Assembly: GCF_020171745.1 (NCBI RefSeq)
Contig: NZ_JAIVAH010000012.1
Coordinates: 232,425-296,424 of the forward strand
Direction: 5' to 3'
DNA length: 64,000 nt
From: Prescottella equi
GTDB taxonomy: Bacteria; Actinomycetota; Actinomycetes; Mycobacteriales; Mycobacteriaceae
This document shows, one piece after another, positions 8,002 to 18,111 of the stretch (position 1 is the stretch's first letter; each line of letters begins with the position of its first letter). Position numbers and translations under genes: made by a program. Under the pieces are notes generated by a model. That model was not told where the DNA came from, searched no databases, and worked only from the letters and a program-made list of their open reading frames with translations.

Positions 8002-9300
8002 GTGCCACGCATCCTCAGTTCAGCACTGTCCACGACATCCACATCGATGCCCGGTGAACCCGTCACTGTCGAAGGCTGGGTCCACCGCCGCAGACAGCTC
8101 GCAAACGTGACGTTCGTCGTCGTCCGAGACCGTTCCGGTTTCGCACAGGTCGTCGTGACCGACCCTGCAGTCCGTGGCGAAGTCGCGAACCTGCCGGAGG
8201 AAACCGTGGTCCGTGTGACCGGCACACTTGCAGCGAACGAAAAAGCGCCCGGCGGCGTCGAGATCGTCGACCCGACCATCACCGCATTGAGTGAGCCGTC
8301 GCAGCCGCAACCAGTCGAGCTTTGGCGGCCGAAGCTCAGCGCCACGCTGCCGACCATGCTCGACCACGCAGCACTGACCTGGCGCCACCCCGCCCGTCAG
8401 GCCGTGTGGAAGATCGCAGCGGCCGCCATGGCCGGATTCCGCAAGCACCTCGACGGGGAAGGCTTCACCGAAGTTACGACCCCCAAGATTGTCGACCAGT
8501 CCTCGGAGTCCGGGGCCAACGTCTTCACGGTCGACTACTTCGGTTCGGCCGCCTACCTGGCGCAGTCACCCCAGCTCTACAAGCAGATGCTTGTCGGGGT
8601 GTTCGAGCGTGTCTACGAGATCGGACCGGTCTTTCGGGCGGAGCCACACGACACAGCCCGGCACCTGGCGGAGTACGTCTCCCTCGACGTCGAGTTCGGC
8701 TTCATCGGCGACCACCGCGACGTCCTCTCGCTGCTACGGGACACCCTCGCTGCCGTCATCGGCCACATCGGTGACAGCGCCGGCGAGCAGGTGGATGCTC
8801 TGAGCGTCGACCTACCGGTGGTCCCCGAGAAGATGCCGGTCCTGCACTTCACCGAGGCGCTCGAACTTGTCGGAGCCCACCCGGGCGAACCCGACCTGGC
8901 GCCGGAGCACGAGCGTGCTCTGGGGAAGTGGGCCAAGAAGGAGTTCGGCTCGGATTTTCTTGCAGTGGAGGGCTACCCGTCCGCGAAGCGGCCTTTCTAC
9001 ACACACCCGCAACCCGATGACGCGCGTTGGACCAACTCGTTCGACCTCCTCTTCCGCGGACTCGAACTCGTCACGGGCGGACAGCGTCTGCACAACCATT
9101 CCGATTACGTCACAGCACTCGCCCGCAGCGGCGAGGATTCGGCGAACTACTCCTCCTACCTGGAAGCAATGGCGCACGGAATGCCGCCACACGGCGGCTT
9201 CGCCATCGGCCTCGAGCGACTTGTCTCACGACTACTCGAAGCCGACAACATCCGGTACGCCACCCTGTTCCCCCGGGACATCCATCGCATCCAGCCCTGA
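8002..9300 (+). CDS. aspS: Aspartyl-tRNA synthetase, archaeal/non-discriminating type
   Basis: Charges tRNA-Asp (and possibly tRNA-Asn) with aspartate. 432 residues, the length of archaeal-type AspRS, without the large GAD insertion of bacterial enzymes (about 590). An OB-fold anticodon domain (VEGWVHRRRQLANVTFVVVR, about 22-41) precedes the class II core: motif 2 region YEIGPVFRAEPHDTARHLAE, then FDLLFRGLELVTGGQR, and motif 3 GMPPHGGFAIGLERL. GTG 8002 is chosen because AGGAGG ends eight bases before it; GTG 7993 overlaps that site. The main bacterial aspS is expected elsewhere, so this may be a second, stress- or antibiotic-related copy. The T-box upstream supports Asp specificity. Confidence 0.9.
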   Translation: MPRILSSALSTTSTSMPGEPVTVEGWVHRRRQLANVTFVVVRDRSGFAQVVVTDPAVRGEVANLPEETVVRVTGTLAANEKAPGGVEIVDPTITALSEPSQPQPVELWRPKLSATLPTMLDHAALTWRHPARQAVWKIAAAAMAGFRKHLDGEGFTEVTTPKIVDQSSESGANVFTVDYFGSAAYLAQSPQLYKQMLVGVFERVYEIGPVFRAEPHDTARHLAEYVSLDVEFGFIGDHRDVLSLLRDTLAAVIGHIGDSAGEQVDALSVDLPVVPEKMPVLHFTEALELVGAHPGEPDLAPEHERALGKWAKKEFGSDFLAVEGYPSAKRPFYTHPQPDDARWTNSFDLLFRGLELVTGGQRLHNHSDYVTALARSGEDSANYSSYLEAMAHGMPPHGGFAIGLERLVSRLLEADNIRYATLFPRDIHRIQP

Positions 9301-9307
9301 CGGAACC

Positions 9308-9338
9308 GGCGGTGCGGGCGAGACTCGCCCGCACCGCC
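9308..9338 (+). terminator. Terminator hairpin after aspS
   Basis: Perfect 13-base arms (GGCGGTGCGGGCG and CGCCCGCACCGCC) around AGACT, starting eight bases after the aspS stop. Confidence 0.7.
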
Positions 9339-9418
9339 TCAGGCTCAAAACCTGGCAGATCCTTGACGCAGAACAGACGTCTCGTACGTCAGGCCTTCTG
9401 GCAGGGTCCCACCGCCGG

Positions 9419-9940
9419 CTAGGAGGCGTCCCTAGCCGACGCGCGTTCGAGATGCTCCGCGGTCTCTGTCACGACGCGGTGCAGCCCGGCGGTGACCGCC
9501 CCCGCAGCGAGTCGCAACGGCATCCGCAGCACGGGGCCCGGTTCGATAGCGAACGTCCAGGTGAGTCGCGAACCCGAAGCGCACTGTTCGACGAGGACGT
9601 CCTCGACGAACCGTCGCAGACCGGGGGCGGTGAACCGGCTGACGTAGAAGGTGTTCCGGTACCGGACTGGTGGGGTCTCCTCCCAGCGGAAGTACTCCTC
9701 GGTGGCCTTCAGGGCAGACGGGCGCATCGACAGTTCACGCCGCGTGCCCACCTCGAAGGGGCGCGGCGTGAGGTATCGGGTGCCGCTGATGGACCCGCAC
9801 CATGCGAGCGTGTTGTCGCAGGTCAGTCCGGCCCACGCAGATTCCGCGGGAACCGAGAGGTCGACGGAGAATCGCCGGACGAACGGCGCAGTCTCCAGGA
9901 GTGTCTCGTCACCGGCAGACAGTTCGAACCACTTCGGCAT
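9419..9940 (-). CDS. SRPBCC (START-like) family protein
   Basis: A 173-residue soluble protein. The N-terminal FSVDLSVPAESAWAGL and a middle strand pattern ending in CASGSRLTWTFAIEPGP, followed by a long C-terminal helix, fit the polyketide cyclase/START-like fold, which binds hydrophobic ligands. The start is ATG 9938-9940; the longer open frame upstream overlaps the divergent methyltransferase and is not used. Ligand unknown. Confidence 0.7.
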   Translation of the reverse strand: MPKWFELSAGDETLLETAPFVRRFSVDLSVPAESAWAGLTCDNTLAWCGSISGTRYLTPRPFEVGTRRELSMRPSALKATEEYFRWEETPPVRYRNTFYVSRFTAPGLRRFVEDVLVEQCASGSRLTWTFAIEPGPVLRMPLRLAAGAVTAGLHRVVTETAEHLERASARDAS

Positions 9941-10019
9941 AGAACAATCGTAGGGAGTAGCGCTCCGGTCCGCGGTAGTCTCGCCGGACGAGCCTCTTCG
10001 ATATCTCGAAAGGCGTTTC

Positions 10020-10826
10020 GTGCGAGCTCCTGAACCGGACATTCCGCATCTCGCGCCGGCGACCATCGTTGCGACGCTGCGCGCGGCCGGATGCGTGTTC
10101 GCCGAGGACGAGGCGCGCCTGCTCGTCGACACGGCAACGCAGGCCGGTGAACTGGCCCGAATGGTCGAACGCCGCACTTCCGGCGTGCCCCTCGAACACG
10201 TCCTCGGGTGGGTCGAGTTCGCCGGTGTGCGAATTGACGTCGACGCCGGAGTGTTCGTGCCACGTCGCCGCAGCGAACTGCTCGTCCACCGCGCCGCGGC
10301 GCTGGTACGGCCGGGCGACGTCGTCGTCGATCTGTGTTGTGGATCGGGCGCGATCGGAACCGCCCTGGCGGGGACCGTCGAGGGTCTGGAACTCCATTCC
10401 GCCGACGTCGATCCCGTCGCCGTCAGGTGCGCGCGGCGCAACGTGGAACCGATAGGCGGGCGCGTGTACGCGGGCGACCTGTTCGACGCCCTGCCCGGGA
10501 CGCTGCGGGGACGTGTCGACGTCGTGGTCGCCAACGTCCCGTACGTGCCCAGCGGCGCGATCGCGCTGATGCCGCCCGAGGCACGTGATCACGAGCCGCG
10601 CACGGCGCTCGACGGCGGATCCGACGGCCTGGACGTCCAGCGGGCCGTAGCCGCCGCAGCGCCGCGATGGCTCCGTCCGGGCGGCCACCTGCTGGTCGAG
10701 ACCAGCACTCACCAGGCCGCCACCGCGGCCGACATCTTCACGCGCGCAGGATTACTCGCGCGAATCGTCCACTCCGACGAGCTCGATGCCACCGCGATCG
10801 TGGGAACCCGGCCGGTCGACTACTGA
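10020..10826 (+). CDS. PrmC/HemK-like protein N5-glutamine methyltransferase
   Basis: A 268-residue SAM-dependent methyltransferase. The N-terminal helical domain (1-80) is followed by the Rossmann fold with VVDLCCGSGAIGTALAG (motif I, about 103-119) and NVPYVPSG (about 177-184). NVPY replaces the usual NPPY catalytic motif, as in the actinobacterial 'putative protein-(glutamine-N5) methyltransferase' group. It is probably distinct from the true prmC, which sits beside prfA. GTG 10020 is the start. Its end overlaps the convergent acyl-CoA oxidase gene by seven bases. Confidence 0.8.
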   Translation: MRAPEPDIPHLAPATIVATLRAAGCVFAEDEARLLVDTATQAGELARMVERRTSGVPLEHVLGWVEFAGVRIDVDAGVFVPRRRSELLVHRAAALVRPGDVVVDLCCGSGAIGTALAGTVEGLELHSADVDPVAVRCARRNVEPIGGRVYAGDLFDALPGTLRGRVDVVVANVPYVPSGAIALMPPEARDHEPRTALDGGSDGLDVQRAVAAAAPRWLRPGGHLLVETSTHQAATAADIFTRAGLLARIVHSDELDATAIVGTRPVDY

Positions 10827-12742
10827 CCGTCGAGCATCGCCGCCCCCGCGAGGGCGTCCGGCACGCCCAGGCCGTCGACGAGGGTCGCCGCGTGCGGGCG
10901 CAGTGTCCGGCAGCGTTCGTTGATGCCGCGGCGCACCGCCTTGGCCCGTTCCACCGAGAGCAGGCGGTGCTCCATGAACCACGCCTTGTCCTCGTCGATC
11001 ACGGTGAGCGCGAACAGGTCGCACAGCTCGTTCAGCAGGTCGCGCGCGGCCTCGTCGTCGCACTCGCCGATGCCCGCGATGAAGGCCTCGAGCACCACCC
11101 GGTCGATATGCGCGCGGGCCGCGTGCAGCACGTGGTCCTGCACGAAGTTGAAGGCCTCGAACGGATCGTCCTCACGCTTGCGTGCGGCCTGCAGGCGCCG
11201 GGCCGCGGTCGACAGCAGGTACTCCTCGCGGTCCTCCAACATCGTCAACTGGGTGCCGCGGTTGAAGAGGCTGCCGTCCTCCTCGTTGTCCTGGCGGGTA
11301 TCGAGGATGGTCTGGATGATCTGCTGCGCCGCCGTGCGCGAACGGACCGCATCACCGAACGCGTTGGCGGCGAACGCCATCCATTCGACCGGGCTCATCC
11401 CGCGCACCTCGTCGGAGTACTTGGTGAGCAACTCCTTCGCGACCAACTGGGTGAGCACGGTGTTGTCGCCCTCGAACGTGGTGAACACGTCGGTGTCGGC
11501 CTTGAGTGCCGTCAGACGGTTCTCGGCGAGATAACCGGCGCCGCCGCACGCCTCCCGGCACTCCTGGATCGCGCGCGTCGCGTGCCACGTGTTCGCGGCC
11601 TTGAGTCCGGCGGCGCGCGATTCGAGTTCGCGCTGCTCCGTTGGATCGACCTCGTCGGCGGTCTGGACGTCGTGCATCTTCGCGACCAGTTCGTTCTGCG
11701 CGAAGCCCAGTGCGTAGGCGCGGGCGATGTGCGGCAGCAGACGCTGCTGGTGCACCAGGTAGTCCATGATCGGCACCTCGGGATCCGGCGTCGTCTCGTC
11801 GCCGCTCGGTGCGCTGAACTGCTTGCGCTGCAACGCATAGCGCGTCGCGATCGTGAGCGCCACCCGGGCCGCGGCAGCCGCGGATCCGCCCACCGTCACC
11901 CGGCCGCGCACCAGCGTGCCGAGCATCGTGAAGAAGCGGCGGTTCTTGTTCTCGATCGGCGACGAGTACACGCCGTCGGCGTCCACCGACCCGTACCGGT
12001 TCAGCAGATTCGTGCGCGGCACCCGGACCTGGTCGAACACGATGCGGCCGTTGTCGACGCCGGGCAGGCCGCCCTTGAGGCCGCAGTCCGACGTCGTGAC
12101 GCCGGGCAGGTCGTTGCCGTCGGCGTCCCGGATCGGCACCAGAAGGCAGTGTACGCCGTGCCCTTCGTCGCCGACGATCAGCTGCGCGAACACCGCCGCA
12201 ACCCGGGCGTGCTCGGCGGCGCCGCCGATGTAGTCCTTGCGCGACGATGCGGTGGGGGAGTGCACGACGAACTCGTCGGTGGCCGGGTCGTAGGTGGCGG
12301 TGGTCTCGAGGCTCTGCACGTCGCTGCCGTGCCCGGTCTCGGTCATCGCGAAGCAGCCCAGCAGATCGAGGTCGATCATCGGGCGCAGGAACTCGGCGTG
12401 ATGGTCCGCGGTGCCGAGGTTCTCGATCGCGCCGCCGAACAGGCCCCACTGCACGCCGGCCTTCACCATGAGCGACAGATCCGACATCGCCAGCATCTCG
12501 ATCGCGGTCACCGCCGCGCCGGGGTCGGCGCCGCTGCCGATCTCGACCCCGAAGCCGCGGTCGACGAAGCCGCCGGCCGCGAGGACCCGCATCTGCTCGA
12601 GGGTCTTGGCCCGGGCCGCCGCGATGTCGGGCGTGTGGTGCGGCCGGAACTCGTCCGTGGAGAGATCGATCCGGGCCTTCGCGCGCACCTCCGCCCATCG
12701 GCCGTCGAGAGTGGTCCGCAGATGGTCAGCCGTGGTCGCCAT
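10820..12742 (-). CDS. Acyl-CoA dehydrogenase/oxidase family protein
   Basis: A 640-residue flavoprotein, longer than ordinary acyl-CoA dehydrogenases (about 390) and matching the acyl-CoA oxidase-like layout with a C-terminal helical ACOX domain. FAD/substrate motifs include LLGCFAMTETGHGSDVQSLE (about 128-147) and RKDYIGGAAEHARVAAVFAQ. The second half carries CREACGGAGYLAENRL and FEGDNTVLTQL, typical of oxidase-type enzymes. The ATG at 12740-12742 is used; the frame stays open 300 bases upstream, but that part overlaps the hemL promoter region and looks non-coding. Role: fatty-acid or related acyl-CoA oxidation. Confidence 0.88.
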   Translation of the reverse strand: MATTADHLRTTLDGRWAEVRAKARIDLSTDEFRPHHTPDIAAARAKTLEQMRVLAAGGFVDRGFGVEIGSGADPGAAVTAIEMLAMSDLSLMVKAGVQWGLFGGAIENLGTADHHAEFLRPMIDLDLLGCFAMTETGHGSDVQSLETTATYDPATDEFVVHSPTASSRKDYIGGAAEHARVAAVFAQLIVGDEGHGVHCLLVPIRDADGNDLPGVTTSDCGLKGGLPGVDNGRIVFDQVRVPRTNLLNRYGSVDADGVYSSPIENKNRRFFTMLGTLVRGRVTVGGSAAAAARVALTIATRYALQRKQFSAPSGDETTPDPEVPIMDYLVHQQRLLPHIARAYALGFAQNELVAKMHDVQTADEVDPTEQRELESRAAGLKAANTWHATRAIQECREACGGAGYLAENRLTALKADTDVFTTFEGDNTVLTQLVAKELLTKYSDEVRGMSPVEWMAFAANAFGDAVRSRTAAQQIIQTILDTRQDNEEDGSLFNRGTQLTMLEDREEYLLSTAARRLQAARKREDDPFEAFNFVQDHVLHAARAHIDRVVLEAFIAGIGECDDEAARDLLNELCDLFALTVIDEDKAWFMEHRLLSVERAKAVRRGINERCRTLRPHAATLVDGLGVPDALAGAAMLDGQ

Positions 12743-12890
12743 GAACCGACGGTAATGCGGTCGGACGGGTCCCGCTGGGCAACGGCAGACCACCCGACCA
12801 GCACGAACGGACACGCCGAGGCGGTGTGATTCCGGCCACCTCCTACACCCTGTCGTTGGCAAATTCGACAGAACTGGGACACTGGAAACC

Positions 12891-14225
12891 GTGACTGCTG
12901 CCTCCAGCGGGTCCGGCCTGGGACCCGATCTTCGTGACGCCCGTTCCGCCCAACTCTTCGACCGGGCGTCCAAGGTGATCCCCGGAGGCGTCAACTCCCC
13001 GGTCCGCGCGTTCGGTTCGGTCGGTGGCGCGCCCCGGTTCATCGAGAAGGCGTCCGGTTACACCCTCACCGATGTCGACGGCAACGACTACGTCGACCTG
13101 GTGTGCTCGTGGGGTCCGATGATCCTCGGGCACGCGCACCCCGCCGTCGTCGAGGCGGTGCAGAAGGCCGCGACCACCGGACTGTCGTTCGGCGCCCCCA
13201 CCGAGGGTGAGATCGCGCTCGCGGAGGAGATCGTCTCCCGCGTCGCGCCCGTCGAGCAGGTCCGCCTGGTGAACTCCGGCACCGAGGCCACCATGAGCGC
13301 GGTGCGCCTGGCCCGCGGCTTCACCGGCCGTTCCAAGATCGTCAAGTTCTCCGGCTGCTACCACGGCCACGTCGACGCGCTGCTCGCCGACGCCGGTTCG
13401 GGCCTGGCCACGTTCGGTCTGCCGACCTCGCCCGGCGTAACCGGCGCGCAGGCCGAGGACACCATCGTCGTGCCCTACAACGATCTCGAGGCCGTCCGCG
13501 CCGCGTTCGCCGCGAACCCCGGCGAGATCGCGTGCGTGATTACCGAGGCGGCCGCCGGCAACATGGGCGCGGTCGCTCCGCTGCCCGGCTTCAACGAGGG
13601 CCTGCGCGCGCTCACCACCGAGCACGGTGCGCTGCTGATCATGGACGAGGTCATGACCGGCTTCCGCGTCAGCCGCTCCGGTTGGTTCGGCCGCGACGGC
13701 GTCGCCGGTGACCTCTACACGTTCGGCAAGGTCATGAGCGGTGGCCTGCCCGCCGCCGCGTTCGGTGGTCGCGCCGACGTCATGGCCAAGCTGGCTCCGG
13801 CCGGCCCCGTCTACCAGGCCGGCACGCTGTCGGGTAACCCCGTCGCCGTCGCGGCGGGCCTGGCGAACCTGCGCGCCGCCGACGACGCCGTCTACGCGGC
13901 GCTCGAGCGCAACGCGCAGACCCTGGGCACGCTGCTGGGCGACGCACTCACCGCCGAGGGCGTCCCGCACCGCGTCCAGTACGCCGGCACGCTGGTCAGC
14001 GTCTTCTTCACCGAGAACCCCGTCACCAACTACGCCGAGGCCAAGGCCGCCGACACGTGGCGCTTCCCGGACTTCTTCCATGCCCTGCTCTCGCGCGGCA
14101 TCTACGCGCCGCCGAGCGCGTTCGAGGCATGGTTCGTCTCATCGGCGCTCGACGACGACGCCTTCTCGAAGATCGCCGACGCCGCACCGCACGCGGCCAA
14201 GGCCGCCGCCGCAGCCCAGAACTGA
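12891..14225 (+). CDS. hemL: Glutamate-1-semialdehyde 2,1-aminomutase
   Basis: PLP enzyme making 5-aminolevulinate from glutamate-1-semialdehyde in the C5 route to heme. 444 residues, normal length. Motifs are [18 protein letters not shown] (about 24-41), [25 protein letters not shown], and the PLP lysine in [17 protein letters not shown] (about 280-296). The GTG start at 12891 lies 149 bases from the divergent acyl-CoA oxidase gene. It heads the cluster leading to cytochrome c maturation genes, linking heme supply to its attachment. Confidence 0.97.
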   Translation: MTAASSGSGLGPDLRDARSAQLFDRASKVIPGGVNSPVRAFGSVGGAPRFIEKASGYTLTDVDGNDYVDLVCSWGPMILGHAHPAVVEAVQKAATTGLSFGAPTEGEIALAEEIVSRVAPVEQVRLVNSGTEATMSAVRLARGFTGRSKIVKFSGCYHGHVDALLADAGSGLATFGLPTSPGVTGAQAEDTIVVPYNDLEAVRAAFAANPGEIACVITEAAAGNMGAVAPLPGFNEGLRALTTEHGALLIMDEVMTGFRVSRSGWFGRDGVAGDLYTFGKVMSGGLPAAAFGGRADVMAKLAPAGPVYQAGTLSGNPVAVAAGLANLRAADDAVYAALERNAQTLGTLLGDALTAEGVPHRVQYAGTLVSVFFTENPVTNYAEAKAADTWRFPDFFHALLSRGIYAPPSAFEAWFVSSALDDDAFSKIADAAPHAAKAAAAAQN

Positions 14226-14284
14226 CCAGACAGGACCGACCGGAGACCATCCGGCCGACCGACCGAAACGCAGGGACCACCACC

Positions 14285-14968
14285 GTGACCGTCGCCGACA
14301 ACGCGAGCGCTGCCGACCACCCGCACTCCGACAACTCCGATACGCGGACCATCGTTCACGTGCTCCGGCACGGCGAGGTGCACAACCCGAGCGGCATCCT
14401 CTACGGACGCCTCCCGAACTTCCGGCTGTCGGAGAACGGTGAGTCGCAGGCCCGCGCCGTCGCGGCGGCGCTCGCCGACCACGACATCACGCACGTCGTC
14501 GCGTCTCCGCTGCAGCGCGCGCAGGAGACGGCCGGTCCGATCGCCGAGAAGCACGGCCTGCAGATCGCGACCGACGCCAACCTCATCGAGGCGGCCAACG
14601 ACTTCGAGGGCCTCAAGGTGGCCGTCGGGGACGGTGCGCTGCGCCGGCCCCGGCACTGGTGGAAGCTGCGCGACCCGTTCACGCCGTCGTGGGGTGAGCC
14701 GTACCTGCAGATCGCGCACCGCATGCTCGCCGCGGTGAACGCCGCGCGCGTCGCCGCGGTCGGCCACGAGGCCGTGTGCGTGAGCCACCAGCTGCCGGTG
14801 TGGACGCTGCGCCGCTTCCTGCAGGGCGAGCGCCTGTGGCACGACCCCCGCAATCGTCAGTGCGGCCTCGCGTCGCTCACGTCCCTGGTCTACGAGGGCG
14901 ACACCCTCGTCGACATCGTCTACTCCGAGCCGGCCGGATCGTCGGACCCGAGGGTGACCGGCGCATGA
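14285..14968 (+). CDS. Histidine phosphatase family protein
   Basis: A 227-residue member of the phosphoglycerate mutase-like superfamily. The catalytic RHGE lies at about 26-29 (HVLRHGEVHNPSG), and further conserved parts are VVASPLQRAQETAGP and the second His in VCVSHQLPVW. The N-terminal 20 residues are polar and variable. GTG 14285 lies 59 bases after hemL; the stop overlaps the next start (ATGA), so it is translationally coupled to the thioredoxin gene. It corresponds in position to Rv0525. The substrate is unknown. Confidence 0.88.
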   Translation: MTVADNASAADHPHSDNSDTRTIVHVLRHGEVHNPSGILYGRLPNFRLSENGESQARAVAAALADHDITHVVASPLQRAQETAGPIAEKHGLQIATDANLIEAANDFEGLKVAVGDGALRRPRHWWKLRDPFTPSWGEPYLQIAHRMLAAVNAARVAAVGHEAVCVSHQLPVWTLRRFLQGERLWHDPRNRQCGLASLTSLVYEGDTLVDIVYSEPAGSSDPRVTGA

Positions 14969-15579
14969 AGTTCCCGTCCCTCCGCCTGGCGGCCGCGGCG
15001 TGTTCGCTGGTTGTCGCGGCCACCGTCGCGGGCTGCGCGACCGGTGACGACGCCGTCGCGCAGGGTGGCACGTTCGTCTTCGTCTCGCCCGGCGGCAAGA
15101 CCGAACTGTTCTACGATCCGCCGTCCGATCGCGGGGCGGTCGGCAAGGTGTCCGGCGAGGACCTGATGACCGACGGCAAGACGACGTCGCTCACCGACTA
15201 CGAGGGCCAGGTCGTCGTGCTCAACGTGTGGGGCCAGTGGTGCGGACCGTGCCGCGGTGAGGCCGACGACCTCGAGAAGGTCTACGAGAACACCAAGGAC
15301 ATGGGCGTCCAGTTCCTCGGGATCAACGTCCGCGACCACACCAAGGACAAGGCGCAGGACTTCGTCGTCAACAACAAGGTGGGCTACCCGTCCATCTACG
15401 ACCCCGAGATGCGCACGCTGCTCACCCTCGGTAAGAACTACCCGACCAGCGTCATCCCGACGACGATCGTGCTCGATCGTCAGCACCGGGTGGCGGCGGT
15501 GTTCCTCAAGGAACTGCTGGTCGAGGATCTCCAGCCGGTCGTGGAACGGATCGCACAGGAACCGCAGGACCAGGGATGA
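14965..15579 (+). CDS. TlpA/ResA-type thiol-disulfide lipoprotein
   Basis: Membrane-anchored thioredoxin-like reductant for apocytochrome c. 204 residues. A signal peptide ends in the lipobox VAGC (Cys23). The redox site [16 protein letters not shown] lies near residues 90-105, followed by a cis-Pro loop ([12 protein letters not shown]). It starts by ATGA overlap with the preceding gene and ends by ATGA overlap with ccdA, its expected electron donor. It matches Rv0526 in position. Confidence 0.92.
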   Translation: MKFPSLRLAAAACSLVVAATVAGCATGDDAVAQGGTFVFVSPGGKTELFYDPPSDRGAVGKVSGEDLMTDGKTTSLTDYEGQVVVLNVWGQWCGPCRGEADDLEKVYENTKDMGVQFLGINVRDHTKDKAQDFVVNNKVGYPSIYDPEMRTLLTLGKNYPTSVIPTTIVLDRQHRVAAVFLKELLVEDLQPVVERIAQEPQDQG

Positions 15580-16403
15580 CGGCCGACACCGTCCTCCTCG
15601 CGAGTGTCGGCGACAGCTTCCAGTCGGCGGCCGCGAGCGGACCGCTCCTGCTCGCGCTCGGCGCGTGCCTGCTCGCGGGTCTCGTGTCGTTCGCGTCGCC
15701 GTGCGTCGTGCCGCTCGTCCCCGGCTACCTGTCGTACCTGGCGGGTGTCGTCGGAGCCGACGCCCCCGCGGTCACCGCGTCCGAGGCCACCACGCGCACG
15801 ACGACGCTGCGCGACGGGCGCCTGCGGGTCGCGGGCGCTGCGGGGCTGTTCGTCGCGGGCTTCACGGTCGTGTTCGTGCTGGCCACGGTCTCGGTCTTCG
15901 GGGCCATCGAGGCACTCGCCCTCAACCGCGACGTGCTCCAGCGCGTCGGCGGCGTCGTGACCATCGTGATGGGCCTGGTGTTCATCGGTCTCGTCCCGGC
16001 GTTGCAGAAGGACACGCGGATGGCTCCGCGCCGCATCTCGAGCCTGGCGGGTGCCCCGCTGCTCGGTGCGGTGTTCGCGCTCGGCTGGACGCCGTGCCTG
16101 GGGCCGACGCTCGCGGGCGTCATCTCGGTCGCGTCCGGTACCGAGGGGGCGACCGCGGCCCGTGGCGTGGCGCTGATCGTTGCGTACTGCCTCGGTCTCG
16201 GGCTCCCGTTCGTGATCGTCGCGCTCGGTTCGGCGCGCGCCCTGCGCGGCGTCGGCTGGCTGCGCCGCAACACCCGAACCATTCAGATCATCGGTGGAAT
16301 CATGTTGGTGGCTGTCGGCATCGCGCTGGTCACCGGCGCGTGGGACCAGTTCGTCGGCTGGGTCCGTGACGCATTTATCTCGGAGGTGACCCTGCCGATA
16401 TGA
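15576..16403 (+). CDS. ccdA: Cytochrome c biogenesis protein CcdA
   Basis: Polytopic membrane protein passing electrons from cytoplasmic thioredoxin to the outer thioredoxin-like protein in System II maturation. 275 residues with six hydrophobic segments. The two conserved redox cysteines are seen in [20 protein letters not shown] (about 28-47) and [13 protein letters not shown] (about 169-181). It is coupled by four-base overlaps to the TlpA gene before and resB after. Confidence 0.95.
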   Translation: MTADTVLLASVGDSFQSAAASGPLLLALGACLLAGLVSFASPCVVPLVPGYLSYLAGVVGADAPAVTASEATTRTTTLRDGRLRVAGAAGLFVAGFTVVFVLATVSVFGAIEALALNRDVLQRVGGVVTIVMGLVFIGLVPALQKDTRMAPRRISSLAGAPLLGAVFALGWTPCLGPTLAGVISVASGTEGATAARGVALIVAYCLGLGLPFVIVALGSARALRGVGWLRRNTRTIQIIGGIMLVAVGIALVTGAWDQFVGWVRDAFISEVTLPI

Positions 16404-18109
16404 CGGTTCGAGACACAGTGAGCGACGGCGGCACACCCGCCGACGCCCCGAAGAACCCGCCTCCTCCGCCGAAGCAGTCGCCGGCCGGGCGTGCCGTCGC
16501 CCTCGCCCGGAACACGTGGCGCGGTCTGACGTCGATGCGGACCGCCCTGGTGCTGCTGTTCCTGGTGGCGCTGGCGGCCATCCCGGGCGCACTGCTGCCG
16601 CAGCGCAGCCTCAACGAGGGCAAGGTCAACGACTACATCGCGGCCCGGCCCACGCTGGGTCCGATCATGGACAAGCTCGAACTGTTCGACGTGTTCGGCA
16701 GTTTCTGGTTCACCGCGATCTACGTGCTGCTGTTCATCTCGCTGGTCGGCTGCATCCTGCCGCGGTGCGTCGAGTACGCCAAGGCGTTGCGCGCGCAGCC
16801 CGTGGCGGCGCCGCGCAACCTGGGCCGGCTGCCGCACCACCGCAGCGAGACCGTCGACGAGGATCCCGAGGCGGTCGCCGCACGGGTCCGCAAGCAGCTG
16901 CGCGGCTGGCGCGTGGTCCAGCGCGTCGGTGGAGATCGAGCCAAGCATCCGGAGGAGATCACCCTCTCCGCCGAGAAGGGCTTCCTGCGCGAGGCCGGCA
17001 ACCTGGTCTTCCACCTGTCGCTCGTGGCGCTGCTCGTCTCGCTCGCCGTCGGCAAGCTGAACAGCTACGAGGGCAACGTCATCGTCATCGCCAACGACGG
17101 CGCCGGACTGTGCACGACGTCGCCCGCGGTGTTCGACTCCTTCCGGGCCGGCAACGAGCGTGACGGCACCGGCATGACCCCGCTGTGCGTGAAGGTCAAG
17201 GACTTCACCGCGGACTACCTCGACAACGGCCAGGCCGAGATGTTCACCTCGAACATCTCGTACCAGTCGGGCGAAGACCTCGAGACGAACACGTGGCGCG
17301 AGACCCAGCTCAGGGTCAACCACCCGCTGCGCGTCGCCGGTGACCGCGTCTACCTGCAGGGGCACGGCTACGCGCCGACCTTCACGGTGACCTTCCCGAA
17401 CGGCGAGACCCGCACCGAGACGCTGCAGTGGCGCCCGGACGACGCCACGACGTTCCTGTCGAGCGGCGCGATGCGATTCGATCCGCCCGGCGGCATGTAC
17501 GCCGACGAGGACGAGCGCCGCAAGAACCAGGTCGCGATCGAGGGCCTGTTCGCGCCGACCGCGGTGTTCCACGGGAATCTGCTGTCGTCGGGCTATCCGG
17601 CGATGAACGATCCGGCCGTCGCGATCGACATCTACAAGGGCGACACCGGTCTCGACACCGGTAACCCGCAGAGCCTGTTCTCACTGAACAAGGAACTGAT
17701 CAACCAGGGCCGGCTGGTCAAGCAGGAGCGCGTGAACCTGTTCCCCGGTGAGTCCAAGACCCTCGCCGACGGCACCCAGGTGCGGTTCGACGGCGCTGTG
17801 GACTTCGTGAACCTGCAGGTCTCGCACGACCCGGCACAACAGTGGGTGCTGGTGTCGTCGATCGTGATGATGGCGGGACTGCTGGTCTCGCTGGTGATCA
17901 AGCGGCGTCGTGTGTGGGTCCGGATCTACCCCGTGAACGGCCCCGGCAAGGATGCCGACACCATGTCGGCTACATTGGCCGAGGGTGAACGACGCACCGT
18001 AGTAGAGCTCGGTGGTCTCGCCAGGACCGATCAGGCCGGTTGGGGCGACGAGTTCGATCGGCTGTGCACCCGATTGCTGGACGACGAGCGCGCGACGCGC
18101 AGGAGATGA
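16400..18109 (+). CDS. resB: Cytochrome c biogenesis protein ResB
   Basis: Partner of CcsA/CcsB in the System II heme-export and cytochrome c synthetase complex. 569 residues. A Pro-rich cytoplasmic N-terminus (15-35) precedes transmembrane helices near 50-70 and 105-130, one near 210, and a last one after 480, with a large extracytoplasmic domain between. Family marks include [22 protein letters not shown] and [10 protein letters not shown]. It is coupled by ATGA overlap to ccdA, and ccsB begins two bases after its stop. It matches Rv0528. Confidence 0.93.
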   Translation: MTVRDTVSDGGTPADAPKNPPPPPKQSPAGRAVALARNTWRGLTSMRTALVLLFLVALAAIPGALLPQRSLNEGKVNDYIAARPTLGPIMDKLELFDVFGSFWFTAIYVLLFISLVGCILPRCVEYAKALRAQPVAAPRNLGRLPHHRSETVDEDPEAVAARVRKQLRGWRVVQRVGGDRAKHPEEITLSAEKGFLREAGNLVFHLSLVALLVSLAVGKLNSYEGNVIVIANDGAGLCTTSPAVFDSFRAGNERDGTGMTPLCVKVKDFTADYLDNGQAEMFTSNISYQSGEDLETNTWRETQLRVNHPLRVAGDRVYLQGHGYAPTFTVTFPNGETRTETLQWRPDDATTFLSSGAMRFDPPGGMYADEDERRKNQVAIEGLFAPTAVFHGNLLSSGYPAMNDPAVAIDIYKGDTGLDTGNPQSLFSLNKELINQGRLVKQERVNLFPGESKTLADGTQVRFDGAVDFVNLQVSHDPAQQWVLVSSIVMMAGLLVSLVIKRRRVWVRIYPVNGPGKDADTMSATLAEGERRTVVELGGLARTDQAGWGDEFDRLCTRLLDDERATRRR

Positions 18110-18111
18110 AT

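Noticed and set aside
10667..12829. 720-codon forward frame opposite the acyl-CoA oxidase gene
   Set aside because: Arg/His/Val-rich shadow; the reverse strand carries clear family motifs.
12743..13042. 5' extension of the acyl-CoA oxidase frame to give 740 residues
   Set aside because: The extra 100 residues lack family sequence and overlap hemL and its promoter.
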